From NCBI RefSeq assembly GCF_032970905.1, contig NZ_JAWJZA010000010.1: a stretch of 64,000 bases of DNA; one strand, 5' to 3'. Positions within the stretch are counted from its first letter, which is position 1, and every line of letters begins with the position of its first letter. This DNA is from Veillonella absiana. Lineage in GTDB: Bacteria > Bacillota > Negativicutes > Veillonellales > Veillonellaceae. Shown piece by piece: positions 1-8,614 of this stretch. The notes beneath the pieces were generated by a model. It had not been told where the DNA came from and ran no database searches. It saw only the letters and a list, made by a program, of their open reading frames with translations. Both the position numbers and the translations under genes were made by a program.

Positions 1-71
1 CGATCTTCAAATCTTAAGTGTTGTCCTCTTTCGCGAGGTAGGGTATTAATGGTATTATTTAGGTAGTCCAT
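1..71 (-). CDS. 5' end of an unidentified leftward gene (partial)
   Basis: Only the first 23 codons are inside the window. On the minus strand a strong GGAGG ribosome site lies 8 nt before an ATG, and the reading frame MDYLNNTINTLPRERGQHL runs open to the window edge. The pattern 'RGxHLxxEDR' slightly recalls the N-terminal helix-turn-helix of IS30-type transposases, and the upstream DNA is rich in inverted repeats. The fragment is far too short to identify, so that is only a guess. Confidence 0.5.
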   Translation of the reverse strand, partial: MDYLNNTINTLPRERGQHLRFED

Positions 72-287
72 AGTGATTGCCTCCGGTTAATTTTGTGTCG
101 TAACTTAATTTTACCATTGATGTAATCCTATGGATCTTTTTATTTAGTTTTAGTGTTCAATTTCATTCTACAATTTACGAAAAAAATAGAGTAACTATTA
201 TTCTGTTAATGTATTTAGTTGTTATATTTAAGGATACATTACTTCGCAAACTATTCATATTTAACACACGTACTACATATATGACTC

Positions 288-366
288 GGAAAAACTACAC
301 ATCGCCAGAATAGGCTGTTTACCAGTAAAAGAGATACATTCTTCTCAGCGGTGTGTAGTTTTTCAA
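288..366. repeat. Long inverted repeat, 17-bp arms
   Basis: Left arm GAAAAACTACACATCGC (289-305) pairs with GCGGTGTGTAGTTTTTC (349-365) with one mismatch around a loop of about 43 nt. The right arm ends in a T run, so it could terminate rightward transcription, although no rightward gene precedes it. It may instead belong to a mobile-element end. The stretch between the partial gene and the ABC exporter holds this repeat, a second dyad and a terminator; I see no other gene in it. Confidence 0.6.
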
Positions 367-420
367 CAGTCCCCCCTTTAATGTTACAGTGTATCCATAG
401 AGGCACTAATGCAGTCTGCA

Positions 421-468
421 ACGGTGTAGATGTGGTGAATTGTATAAAAATTACTCCACATCCCCCGT
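421..468. repeat. Inverted repeat, GATGTGG/CCACATC
   Basis: ACGG and GATGTGG on the left match CCACATC and CCGT on the right around a 21-nt AT-rich loop. Function unknown. It lies between the long inverted repeat and the exporter terminator. Confidence 0.45.
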
Positions 469-473
469 AGAAA

Positions 474-557
474 GAAAAATGCTCTTAGTAGCGATGTGAT
501 GGTGACTTACGCCGAAGGCGTTCGGAACCAGAACACGCTACTAAGAGCATTTTCTTT
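474..557. terminator. Large hairpin terminator with a conserved repeat in its loop
   Basis: The stem AAAATGCTCTTAGTAGCG / CGCTACTAAGAGCATTTT is nearly perfect. It ends the leftward exporter operon and has T runs on both sides. Its loop holds GACTTACGCCGAAGGCG followed by TTCGGAAC (504-528), itself a small dyad (CCGAA...TTCGG). The same loop sequence recurs at 37023-37049, 38097-38124 and 38811-38828. Confidence 0.8.
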
Positions 558-2466
558 ACACGCTCATACCTAGCGCGTAATCCTTATACAATTCGCTGTA
601 ATATCCTCCACGCTGCATTAGCGCCTCATGGGTACCTTGTTCTACGATATCGCCGTTATCCACAACGAGTAGGAAGTCCGCATCCTTAATGGTAGACAAC
701 CGATGGGCGATGACGATGCTTGTGCGCCCTTGTAGGAGTTGCTCCATGGCTTTTTGTACTTCTACTTCGGTACGGGTATCGACGTTAGCTGTTGCTTCAT
801 CGAGAATTAAAATGCTTGGATTCGCTAGGAATGCACGAGCGATGGTAATTAATTGGCGTTGGCCTTGTGAAAGGTCGCTAGCGCCATTTTTTAATACTGT
901 ATCATAGCCGTTTGGCAATGTACGAATGAAATGATCTGCCATGGCTAGGCTCGCTACGTTGACGATTTCTTCTCTTGTAGCGTTCGGTTTGCCATAGGCG
1001 ATATTATCTGCAATGGTGCCTGTGAAAATCCATGTATCTTGTAATACCATGCCTACCGTTTTATGGAGGCTTTCACGGGTTAAATCTTGAATATTCACGC
1101 CATCAATGGTGATGGAACCACTGTTGATTTCATAGAATCTCATGATGAGGTTCACTAGTGTCGTTTTACCAGCGCCAGTTGGGCCAACGATGGCCACGAG
1201 GCTACCGGCAGGAATGGAGAGGGATAGGTCCTTCATCAATAACTTGTCGGGGCTGTAACCAAAGGCCACATGGTTGAATTCGATGACACCAGTCTTTGGT
1301 AGCGCGGCGCCAGTTTTTGGGAGTGCGGCACCAGTTATTGGGAATGCCGATGGAGCATCATTTGATTGTGATAGAGCATCAGCGTCAGAAGTGAGTGAAG
1401 AGGCGGTTTCGCCTACACTAGCTCCAGCAGAACTTTCACAATTACTAGGTCTAGAAGGAACCTGTAATTCCACAGTTCCCGTATCTGCCTCCGGCACTAC
1501 ATCAATGACCTCGTAAATACGGCCGAGGGCAGCGAGGGTTTCCTGTAGTTTTGTTAAAATATAGGAACTACGGGATATGGGATCAGAAATCTGTGTCACA
1601 TAGAGGAAGAAGGCCTGAATATCACCGAGGGTAATGGTGCCACGGACAACCATGAGGCCCCCTTGAATGGCTACGAGGACATAACTGATTTGGTTGATGA
1701 AATTCACTAGTGGCATCACGAGTTGCCCCACAAAGCCAGATTGGCGCATGCGTACGAATAATTCGCTGTTGAGCTCGTCGAGTTGATTCGTCGTCACTTG
1801 CTCAAGACCAAATGCTTGCACAACGGCCTTGCCCGTCACCAGTTCCTCTACACCGCCGTTAAAGGCGCCAAGGGCCTCTTGGTTTCGTAGATAGACCGTA
1901 CGTGTTCGTTTTGCCATTACAGAGAGTGTGGTGATACCTAGGACGATGACACCAATGATGATGCTAGCGAGGAGAGGACTAATCCAAATCATCATAACTA
2001 CGGCACCGACGATGCCGATGATAGAGGAAATGAGCCCTGGGATACCTTCACGCAGCGTTTCTGCCACATTGTCCAAGTCGCTAGTGAGACGACTCAATAA
2101 ATCGCCTCGATTGTGGCTATGGAAATAGGAAATAGGGACCACATAAAATTGCTGACTTACTTGTTTGCGCAATTTCAGTACCATCTTTTCTGCAATGCCA
2201 GAGATGATATATTCACTAGCGTAGGTGCAAATAGCATGGCCTGAATAGAGACCGATTAAAATCAAAATCGTATTGTTGGCGACGTGTAGAATGGCCTCCA
2301 TGTTTTCGGAGTTTTTGAGGCCGTTGACAATAGCATCCACAATATTACCAAGATAAATTGGTGCTGACACTTCAAAGATGGCCGCCATAATAAGGGCTAG
2401 AATATTGATTCCCAGGAAGCACCATTGTTCGCGAGATTCGCTTAGAAAACGTGTGATTAATTTCAT
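556..2466 (-). CDS. ABC exporter subunit with the canonical ATPase site
   Basis: A fused membrane-ATPase half-transporter of the multidrug/lipid exporter type (636 aa). Six membrane helices fill roughly residues 15-310. The ATPase domain has Walker A GPTGAGKTT (428-436), signature LSQGQ (532-536), Walker B ILILDEAT with catalytic Glu557, and switch His588. The partner subunit has lost both catalytic residues, while this one has the non-consensus signature, so the pair should form one active and one degenerate site. An unusual Ala/Ser/Thr/Pro-rich linker (about residues 327-395) separates the domains. The start codon overlaps the partner's stop (ATGA). Substrate is unknown. Confidence 0.93.
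   Translation of the reverse strand: MKLITRFLSESREQWCFLGINILALIMAAIFEVSAPIYLGNIVDAIVNGLKNSENMEAILHVANNTILILIGLYSGHAICTYASEYIISGIAEKMVLKLRKQVSQQFYVVPISYFHSHNRGDLLSRLTSDLDNVAETLREGIPGLISSIIGIVGAVVMMIWISPLLASIIIGVIVLGITTLSVMAKRTRTVYLRNQEALGAFNGGVEELVTGKAVVQAFGLEQVTTNQLDELNSELFVRMRQSGFVGQLVMPLVNFINQISYVLVAIQGGLMVVRGTITLGDIQAFFLYVTQISDPISRSSYILTKLQETLAALGRIYEVIDVVPEADTGTVELQVPSRPSNCESSAGASVGETASSLTSDADALSQSNDAPSAFPITGAALPKTGAALPKTGVIEFNHVAFGYSPDKLLMKDLSLSIPAGSLVAIVGPTGAGKTTLVNLIMRFYEINSGSITIDGVNIQDLTRESLHKTVGMVLQDTWIFTGTIADNIAYGKPNATREEIVNVASLAMADHFIRTLPNGYDTVLKNGASDLSQGQRQLITIARAFLANPSILILDEATANVDTRTEVEVQKAMEQLLQGRTSIVIAHRLSTIKDADFLLVVDNGDIVEQGTHEALMQRGGYYSELYKDYALGMSV
1289..1351. repeat. Three 21-bp in-frame repeats in the exporter linker
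   Basis: Three tandem 21-bp units (1289-1309, 1310-1330, 1331-1351) with a few substitutions encode a seven-residue repeat of the type KTGAALP on the minus strand. They lie in the linker between membrane and ATPase domains. Because the unit is a multiple of three, copy-number change would alter linker length without breaking the frame. Confidence 0.8.
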
Positions 2467-4319
2467 GCTTCCACCTCCTGAGAGGCTACGATTTGCTTGT
2501 AAATATCACACCTATCGAGTAATTCCTCATGTGTGCCAAATCCAACGGCCTTGCCTTGGTTAATGACTAAAATGGCGTCCGCCTTTTTAGCGGCGCTGAC
2601 CTTTTGTTCCACCGAGATGAGTGCAGGACGTGCGCCGTGCTGCATTTCTTCGGCAATGGCTTGGCGCACATAACGCTCTGTTGTGCCATCGAGGGCCGAG
2701 AAACTGTCGTCGAATATGAATAAACTTGGCTTGCGTAATAATGCGCGGGCCATGGCTAGTCGCTGGCGTTGTCCGCCGGATAGGTTTGTGCCCCCTTGTG
2801 AAAGCTGATGCTCATAGCCATCTTCGAATTTACCGATGAATTCATCGGCTCGTGAAATGGCACAAGCACGATCCATATCTGCCTTAGTGATATCTGGTAA
2901 ATTTGTACCATATACACCGTATCGCAAATTCATGTCGATAGTACCAGTGAAAAGATATGCCTTTTGTGGTACATAACCGATTTGAGCACGTACCTGTTCA
3001 ATAGGCTGTTTATAAATGGAAATACCATTTAATAGAATATCACCAGACTCGATATCAAAGAGTCCTGGGATGAGGTTGGCAATAGTACTTTTTCCAGAAC
3101 CAATATCCCCCATAATGGCAATATGTTGGCTGTGATGTACTGTAAAGGAAATATCCTCTAATGCTGGTGCCTCTGCATTGTCATAACGGAAGGTAACGTG
3201 TTGGAACTCAAGGAGGGGGGCATCATAGGTCAACGAGGAACTAGTTACGATAGGTCTAGTGATAGTTGCGCCGTCAGATGTGCTAGCTGTGTCAGCTGCA
3301 TTTGCGATAACATCTGTATCAGTTGTGCCAGGCATATTCGCATTTGCCTCTTTAGCGTAGCTTTCATTACGGGTTGCCCCATGATGATGTAATAATTCTT
3401 GAATCCGTTGGTAACAGATGATAGCCTCTGGAATATCCAATAACACGAAGATGGACATGATAAGGGCCAATAAAATTTGTGTGGCATATTCGATAACGGC
3501 GATGATATCACCCACCTGAATACGGCCGTCCACAACACTATAGCCACCGACCCAAAGGATGACGACAGTACTCATGTTGAAAATCATGAGTATACTGGGA
3601 AGTCCTACCGCATAGGTGCGATGTAATTTAATATTGAGGCTTGCCATAGTAGAAAAGGACTCTACCTCGCGAGCATTTTCATCATGAGACCGATTAAATG
3701 CACGGATGACAGGCATACCAAGAATATGATCGCGTACGAGGTCCGTGATTTCGTCCAGCTTGATTTGCACAGATTTCACAATGGGAAGGGCCCGTTGTTG
3801 GATAACGAGCATCAAGGCGGTCATGATAATCATCAACGTGAGGATGATGAGTCCTAGATAGTAATCTTTGTAGAATGTAAGACCTAGGCCTACGAAAATC
3901 ATGAGCGGCGTTGGGAGGACCATGTTTAAGCCCTCAGATAGGACGGATTGAATTTTTTCCACGTCACGGGTGGAGCGCATTAATATGGTTCCTGTACCAA
4001 AGTGTGAGAAATCGGTGAGGGAGAATTTTTGGAGTGCTGCTACTAGCTGTTCACGCATGACAAGGCTGATGCGTGCCGCAATGTGCGAGCTGGCATAGAC
4101 GCTAGTAATAGCGGCGATTACGGTAATCAATGAGGCACCAACCATATAGAAACTATAGGTTTCTATGATATCAAGATTTCCTTTGAGAACCCCTTCGTTG
4201 ATGATGGATGCTGTTAGGGTTGGTACCGTGAGGGCCCCGCCTATATGCAATAGTGATAATAGTAAAACGCCTAAGACGGGCCATTTGAGTGGCCATAGAT
4301 AGGCACATAGTTGTTTCAT
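2463..4319 (-). CDS. ABC exporter subunit with a degenerate ATPase site
   Basis: Partner half-transporter (618 aa from the chosen ATG). That ATG follows AAAGGACT at good spacing; an upstream in-frame ATG at 4334 overlaps this ribosome site and is less likely. Membrane helices span about residues 12-300. The ATPase domain has Walker A GDIGSGKST (404-412) and signature LSGGQ (513-517). The Walker B catalytic Glu is Asp538 (FIFDDS), and the switch His is replaced by Gln572 in SVEQKVS. This is the pattern known from asymmetric heterodimeric exporters such as TM287/288 or BmrCD. A Thr/Ala-rich linker (about 315-365) lies before the ATPase domain. It is cotranscribed with the canonical subunit through a 4-nt overlap. 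Confidence 0.93.
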   Translation of the reverse strand: MKQLCAYLWPLKWPVLGVLLLSLLHIGGALTVPTLTASIINEGVLKGNLDIIETYSFYMVGASLITVIAAITSVYASSHIAARISLVMREQLVAALQKFSLTDFSHFGTGTILMRSTRDVEKIQSVLSEGLNMVLPTPLMIFVGLGLTFYKDYYLGLIILTLMIIMTALMLVIQQRALPIVKSVQIKLDEITDLVRDHILGMPVIRAFNRSHDENAREVESFSTMASLNIKLHRTYAVGLPSILMIFNMSTVVILWVGGYSVVDGRIQVGDIIAVIEYATQILLALIMSIFVLLDIPEAIICYQRIQELLHHHGATRNESYAKEANANMPGTTDTDVIANAADTASTSDGATITRPIVTSSSLTYDAPLLEFQHVTFRYDNAEAPALEDISFTVHHSQHIAIMGDIGSGKSTIANLIPGLFDIESGDILLNGISIYKQPIEQVRAQIGYVPQKAYLFTGTIDMNLRYGVYGTNLPDITKADMDRACAISRADEFIGKFEDGYEHQLSQGGTNLSGGQRQRLAMARALLRKPSLFIFDDSFSALDGTTERYVRQAIAEEMQHGARPALISVEQKVSAAKKADAILVINQGKAVGFGTHEELLDRCDIYKQIVASQEVEA

Positions 4320-4518
4320 TATGAGTCCTTTCATAAACCTGTTTAAATTAATACAATATATTATAGCATAACTTTTTTTTTATAAGACTTGGACGAACAA
4401 TTATGATGAAAGTCTCTCTATAGTGTATGGTCAATATGCTGTAAGATAAACTCTTTCAGACTATATAATAAGCGGGTTTTAAATGCTTATAAAGGAATTA
4501 GAAATGCACAAGTGTCGA

Positions 4519-4548
4519 TTGACAGCGCACGATACAAACGGCTATAAT
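4519..4548 (+). promoter_or_regulatory. Consensus sigma-70 promoter for the DUF3100 genes
   Basis: TTGACA at 4519-4524 and TATAAT at 4543-4548 with an 18-bp spacer, both perfect matches, about 56 bp before the DUF3100 start codon. Confidence 0.8.
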
Positions 4549-4603
4549 GAAACAGTCGTAGGGTAGCGACAATGTATATTTTTATTAGTATGTGGGAGGC
4601 ATT

Positions 4604-5422
4604 ATGAACTTACTAAAAAACTGGAAAATCCATGTACTTACGCTGTTAATTACATTAATAGCAGAGTATATTGGGATTCAAAAGCTTGGGTTAATGGTAT
4701 TCTTACCATTATTGTACTCATTAGTACTTGGCTTTATTATTTCCATTCCTAAGCTGAAATTAATCACAGAAGAGGAAATGGTGGCTTCTGCAGATTACTT
4801 AAATGTAGCAATTATGATTTTGATGGCTAAAATTGGTTTAGGTATTGGTCCAAATCTTGGAATTATCTTGAATTCTGGTTGGGCTCTGATTCTTCAAGAA
4901 TTAGGTCACTTCTTGGGCACTATTTTATTTGGATTACCAGTGGCCTTGCTGGTGGGGATGCGTCGCGAAGCTGTGGGTGCTTGTTATTCCATCGACCGTG
5001 AGCCGAATATTGCCATCATCACTGATAAATATGGTTTTGACTCGCCAGAGGGACGTGGCGTAATGGGCATGTACATTTGCGGTACACTGTTTGGTGCTAT
5101 GTGGATTTCTGTATTGTCTGGCTTTGTGTCCGGCCTCGACATCTTGCATCCTTATGCATTAGCAATGGGATCCGGTATCGGTAGTGCTTCTATGATGGCG
5201 GCTGGTACAGGATCGATTGTGGCTAACTACCCAGATCATGCAAAAGAGGTTGTTGCCTTAGCAGGCGCAGCAAACTTGTTAACGACTGTTATTGGCGTAT
5301 ACTTTGCGTTATTCATTTCTCTACCTGTTATGGAAAAAGCTTACAGCTTGGCTACAGGTCGTACTCGTGAAGAAGATTTAGAAGCTGATGCTAAAGAGCA
5401 AGTAGCCAATAAGGAGGCGTAA
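4604..5422 (+). CDS. DUF3100 integral membrane protein
   Basis: A hydrophobic protein of 272 aa with about seven or eight predicted membrane helices and a cytoplasmic-looking middle segment carrying the motif REPNIAIITDKYG. It matches my recollection of the DUF3100 family, whose function is not established. An in-frame GTG at 4592 is possible, but the GGAGG at 4595-4599 favours the ATG at 4604. The stop overlaps the ribosome site of the next gene, so the two are cotranscribed and probably form one membrane complex. With the downstream amidohydrolase it could make an uptake-and-hydrolysis unit; that is inference. Confidence 0.8.
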   Translation: MNLLKNWKIHVLTLLITLIAEYIGIQKLGLMVFLPLLYSLVLGFIISIPKLKLITEEEMVASADYLNVAIMILMAKIGLGIGPNLGIILNSGWALILQELGHFLGTILFGLPVALLVGMRREAVGACYSIDREPNIAIITDKYGFDSPEGRGVMGMYICGTLFGAMWISVLSGFVSGLDILHPYALAMGSGIGSASMMAAGTGSIVANYPDHAKEVVALAGAANLLTTVIGVYFALFISLPVMEKAYSLATGRTREEDLEADAKEQVANKEA

Positions 5423-5424
5423 TC

Positions 5425-5886
5425 ATGACAATTGTACAAAAAATTCAACACTTTTTATTTGTCCTAGTGATTGCGACTGTTATTACTGGTCTTGGTAACA
5501 TTATGGATGGAAAACATCTATTGGGCCCAAGCATGATAGGCGTATTTGTTATTGCTGGCGTAGCATTAATCGGGGCTATTTTATCCTTCTTGCCAACATT
5601 AAACCGTTTCCCAATGGTATTCTGGGTATCTTTGGTAGGTGTTGTAATGTCTATTCCTGGCTTTCCTGGTAGTGAATGGATTACAAAACAAGCCTCAGAA
5701 GTTACATTCTTGGCATGTACTACACCTGTATTGGCATATGCAGGTCTATCCCTTGGTAAAGATCTTGATGCGTTCCGTCGTTTGTCTTGGCGTATCATCC
5801 CTGTAGGGATTGCGGTAGCTACTGGCACATTCTTGTGTGCATCTATTGTGGCAGAAATTGTACTTCACCTTGAGGGCACGATTTAA
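5425..5886 (+). CDS. Small membrane protein paired with DUF3100
   Basis: A 153-residue protein with about five hydrophobic segments and almost no soluble part. AAGGAGG lies just before the ATG and overlaps the end of the DUF3100 gene. The C-terminal segment LAYAGLSLGKDLDAFRRLSWRI loosely recalls carriers of the glutamate/citrate symporter type, but I do not recognise a named family. The tight coupling suggests it is the second half of a two-component membrane transporter or channel. Transcription ends at the hairpin that follows. Confidence 0.75.
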   Translation: MTIVQKIQHFLFVLVIATVITGLGNIMDGKHLLGPSMIGVFVIAGVALIGAILSFLPTLNRFPMVFWVSLVGVVMSIPGFPGSEWITKQASEVTFLACTTPVLAYAGLSLGKDLDAFRRLSWRIIPVGIAVATGTFLCASIVAEIVLHLEGTI

Positions 5887-5928
5887 TATGAGAACTTATG
5901 TACTAATGTAATTTAGTACATGTATAAT

Positions 5929-5956
5929 GAAAGCATCTCCTATCGGAGATGCTTTC
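5929..5956. terminator. Hairpin terminator after the DUF3100 pair
   Basis: A perfect 12-bp stem GAAAGCATCTCC / GGAGATGCTTTC with loop TATC. The T run is short, so read-through into the following genes is possible. Confidence 0.75.
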
Positions 5957-5990
5957 ATTACTATAGCGCTAAACCTGTTAGGAAATTTGG

Positions 5991-6122
5991 ATGTTTAGGT
6001 GGGATACGGGGTTTGTAATAATTGGATTATTGTTGATGGTTGTATCTGGATTTATGAAAAACTCAGAACCATTATTGATGATAGGGGGACTTATATTTAC
6101 TATAGGTTTTGCTAAATCATAG
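5991..6122 (+). CDS. 43-residue two-helix membrane protein
   Basis: A short open frame begins MFRWDTGFVIIGLLLMVVSG and contains a second hydrophobic segment (PLLMIGGLIFTIGF) before ending in AKS. A GGAAA ribosome site lies 5 nt before the ATG. The TAG stop abuts the GAGGC ribosome site of the amidohydrolase, an arrangement typical of translational coupling. Two hydrophobic helices with a charged turn between them and the exact fit between terminator and next gene argue that it is real. I recognise no family; a small subunit or regulator for the neighbouring transporter or enzyme is possible. Confidence 0.65.
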   Translation: MFRWDTGFVIIGLLLMVVSGFMKNSEPLLMIGGLIFTIGFAKS

Positions 6123-6131
6123 GAGGCATAT

Positions 6132-7445
6132 ATGTTAACAAAAGAAAAAGTAAAACAACGAGTTTGCGATGCCATCGTAGAGGCACAACCATTTATTCGT
6201 AGTGTGGCTGAATCTATTTTGAAAGAACCAGAATTGGGATATAAAGAAATAAAAACATCAGCCAAGGTACAACAGGCCTTTACTGAGATGGGATTACCAT
6301 TTACTACAGGTCATGCTATTACGGGTGTAAAGGCACGAATGCAAGGCGGCAAGCCTGGTAAAACAATAGCTATGATTGGTGAGCTAGATGCTATCATTAA
6401 TGCGAAACATCCGATGGCCGATCCATTGACTGGGGCTGCTCATTGTTGCGGTCATAATATACAAATTGCGAATATGTTGGCCGTAGGAAAAGGTTTACAA
6501 GCGACGGGGGTTCTTGCGGCGCTGGCTGGTGAAGTCGTGTTGTTTGCTGTGCCTGCTGAAGAATATGTTGAGATTGATTTCCGCAACACCTTGCGTGAAA
6601 AGGGTCAAATTAGATATTTAGGAGGAAAACAGCAACTGATTCATGAAGGTGCCTTTGATGATATTGACATGGCCATGCAGATGCATGTGGAGCATGCTAA
6701 TACAGAAACAGGCGAAATGGGTTTGGGAACTACCTCTAATGGTTTCATTGGAAAATTAATTGAATACCATGGCAAAGCGGCTCATGCGGCAGCGGCCCCT
6801 GATCAAGGAATTAACGCGTTACAAGCGGCTATGATGGGCGTAATGGGGGTTAATGCCATTCGAGATACCTTTAAGGACACGGATGCATTCCGTTTCCATC
6901 CTATTATTAATAGTGGTGGCAATCTAGTAAATGTAGTGCCTGATTTAGTTACCATGGAATCTTATGTACGTGCATCTAATGTACAAGCTATGATTGATGG
7001 TAATAAACGGGTTAATCGCGCATTGCGTGCAGGCGGTGATGCGGTTGGTGCAGATACAATTATCAATGATTTGCCTGGTTATTTGCCAATGCGTAACGAT
7101 AGTACAATGAATGAATTTTTGAAAGCTAATTCTATTCCATTATTTGGTGAGGACAATGTATATTATGGTGCGCATATGGCAGGTAGTACTGATATGGGTG
7201 ATGTATCTCATATTATGCCAGTTATTCATCCGTGGGTAGGCTGTATTCATGGCGTGTTGCATGGGGCAGACTATTCCATTAAAAATGATGATGTTGCCTT
7301 TATTAAAACCGCACAAGCCTTAGCTATGACTATCGTAGATCTGCTTTATGATGAAGGCCAGGGGGCAGACTCTGTGCTTGCAAGATTTAAATCAGTATTT
7401 ACAAAGGATGAGTATTTAAAGACTCTTGAAAGTATCAGTCAATAG
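6132..7445 (+). CDS. M20 family amidohydrolase (AbgB-like)
   Basis: A 437-residue zinc/manganese hydrolase of the M20D group, which removes amino acids from amide conjugates. Metal-binding signatures are visible: HCCGHN (about 98-103, resembling the CGHN of AbgB rather than the usual CGHD), PAEEYVE (about 136-142), MHVEH and the C-terminal HPWVGCIHG. A dimerisation lid domain follows GLGTTSNGFIGK. GGAGGC precedes the ATG, coupled to the 43-residue membrane protein. Substrate cannot be read from sequence; aminobenzoyl-glutamate or another N-acyl amino acid is plausible. Confidence 0.88.
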   Translation: MLTKEKVKQRVCDAIVEAQPFIRSVAESILKEPELGYKEIKTSAKVQQAFTEMGLPFTTGHAITGVKARMQGGKPGKTIAMIGELDAIINAKHPMADPLTGAAHCCGHNIQIANMLAVGKGLQATGVLAALAGEVVLFAVPAEEYVEIDFRNTLREKGQIRYLGGKQQLIHEGAFDDIDMAMQMHVEHANTETGEMGLGTTSNGFIGKLIEYHGKAAHAAAAPDQGINALQAAMMGVMGVNAIRDTFKDTDAFRFHPIINSGGNLVNVVPDLVTMESYVRASNVQAMIDGNKRVNRALRAGGDAVGADTIINDLPGYLPMRNDSTMNEFLKANSIPLFGEDNVYYGAHMAGSTDMGDVSHIMPVIHPWVGCIHGVLHGADYSIKNDDVAFIKTAQALAMTIVDLLYDEGQGADSVLARFKSVFTKDEYLKTLESISQ

Positions 7446-7454
7446 CATTAAAAA

Positions 7455-7530
7455 TTACCCAATCTACATTAGAAATTGTAATTTATTTAATCTCTTTTAA
7501 TTGTGGGAATTAAATGTAGAGTGGGTATTT
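7455..7530. terminator. Imperfect long-loop hairpin after the amidohydrolase
   Basis: ACCCAATCTACATT and AATGTAGAGTGGGT pair with one mismatch across a loop of about 40 nt. It lies directly downstream of the amidohydrolase and is a likely weak terminator. Confidence 0.5.
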
Positions 7531-7594
7531 GGTTTTGTATAGGTAGATATAATCAGGGTTTATATGCTATAGAGTATAATGTATTTATAAAAGT

Positions 7595-7630
7595 GAAATA
7601 GGACTTGGCTCCCCAGCCAAGTCCTATTTC
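7595..7630. terminator. Perfect 16-bp hairpin with CCCC loop
   Basis: The arms GAAATAGGACTTGGCT and AGCCAAGTCCTATTTC pair perfectly around CCCC. No T tract follows; instead there is a GT-rich run (7631-7655). Confidence 0.65.
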
Positions 7631-7655
7631 GGTGTGTGTGTGTTTGTGTGTGTTT

Positions 7656-7984
7656 AAAGGGGATATCTAGATAATACAAGAAAAATATGAATAATCAATG
7701 CCTAAAGTGTGAATAAAAAATTAAGATTACATCTGATCTCCAGATATAGAGTGTGACGATGTATTTCCTAAGTTAATTTTGTGATGTATATAGATGGATT
7801 TTTGACACTATTAACGGCATGGTTACACGTATTCAGTATAGATTTATATAGTCTAGCAGTGATATAGGAATTACCTATAAGACATCATAAAGTAAAAGTA
7901 TATATCAATATATAATTATTATTGTTATAATGATAGAGCATTTAAAAAAGAGTGTGAACATAACTAGTATTGAAGGAGACGATG
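7656..7984 (+). promoter_or_regulatory. Long AT-rich leader before the ECF-like gene
   Basis: About 330 bp without a credible gene. A TATAAT at 7926-7931 lies about 55 bp before the next start codon, but I find no convincing -35 box. I looked for SAM (S-box) and T-box signatures because of the methionine genes downstream and found neither. A nine-codon open frame starting at 7687 is probably chance. Confidence 0.35.
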
Positions 7985-8488
7985 ATGTCTACAAAAACTA
8001 TAACTGGCACAGCCATGCTATTGGCCATTGCACTGGTAGCACAGAGTTTGCGCATATTCTTTCCTTTCATTCCCAATCAAGTGAGTATGTTCTTGATTGG
8101 TTCCATCGTTTCTGCTAGCTTGGTATTAGCTACTTGGCGATACGGTGTCAAAAATGGATTGATTATTGCTTGGCTAACACCATTTGTAGCCTATATGCAA
8201 GGCATGTTGCCAATGGTGCCATTTATTCCTATCGTAGCTATAGGAAGTACCCTTTATGTTTGGATGGTGAAGTATTGGCAACATAGATCAAGGCTGGGAC
8301 TTGTCCTTTGTAGCTCTGTCATACGAGCTGCGGCCCTATATACAGGTTTTTTACTGTTTTTTCAGAGCTTTCAGGTGCCTCAAAAATTAATGACAGCTAT
8401 ATTGTTTTCTATGGGGTGGCCACAGTTAATCACTGCCATACTAGGTATTGTGATTGCGTTGCTTATTGAAAGTCGCATGCGTAGTTAA
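7985..8488 (+). CDS. ECF-transporter S-component-like membrane protein
   Basis: A small protein (167 aa) with about five or six membrane helices, the size and hydropathy of substrate-binding (S) components of energy-coupling-factor vitamin transporters. No ECF ATPase or T subunit is nearby, as is usual for shared group II systems. The start is the second of two adjacent ATG codons because AAGGAG then lies 6 nt upstream; the longer TTG-started frame overlaps that site. The position ahead of five methionine genes suggests a substrate linked to methionine or its cofactors, which is inference. Confidence 0.65.
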   Translation: MSTKTITGTAMLLAIALVAQSLRIFFPFIPNQVSMFLIGSIVSASLVLATWRYGVKNGLIIAWLTPFVAYMQGMLPMVPFIPIVAIGSTLYVWMVKYWQHRSRLGLVLCSSVIRAAALYTGFLLFFQSFQVPQKLMTAILFSMGWPQLITAILGIVIALLIESRMRS

Positions 8489-8614
8489 TAGTAAGTCATA
8501 TCATCAAAGTTGTATTTAGACGGTACTAAGATGATGCGATAGCGTATATGCCAGAGTATTTTATAAAGATAATGTGATAATTACTAATGTATTGAGATAG
8601 AGGAGATAAATATT

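Noticed and set aside
1274..1516. Plus-strand open frame opposite the ABC exporter linker.
   Set aside because: Antisense shadow of the low-complexity linker; no ribosome site. The same applies to the many other frames opposite or inside recognised genes.
5978..6265. Minus-strand open frame of 95 codons overlapping the micro-protein and amidohydrolase start.
   Set aside because: No ribosome site and protein-unlike composition; the plus-strand micro-protein and amidohydrolase explain the region.
7631..7655. GT-rich microsatellite after a perfect hairpin.
   Set aside because: Short and interrupted; no coding or regulatory context supports a function.
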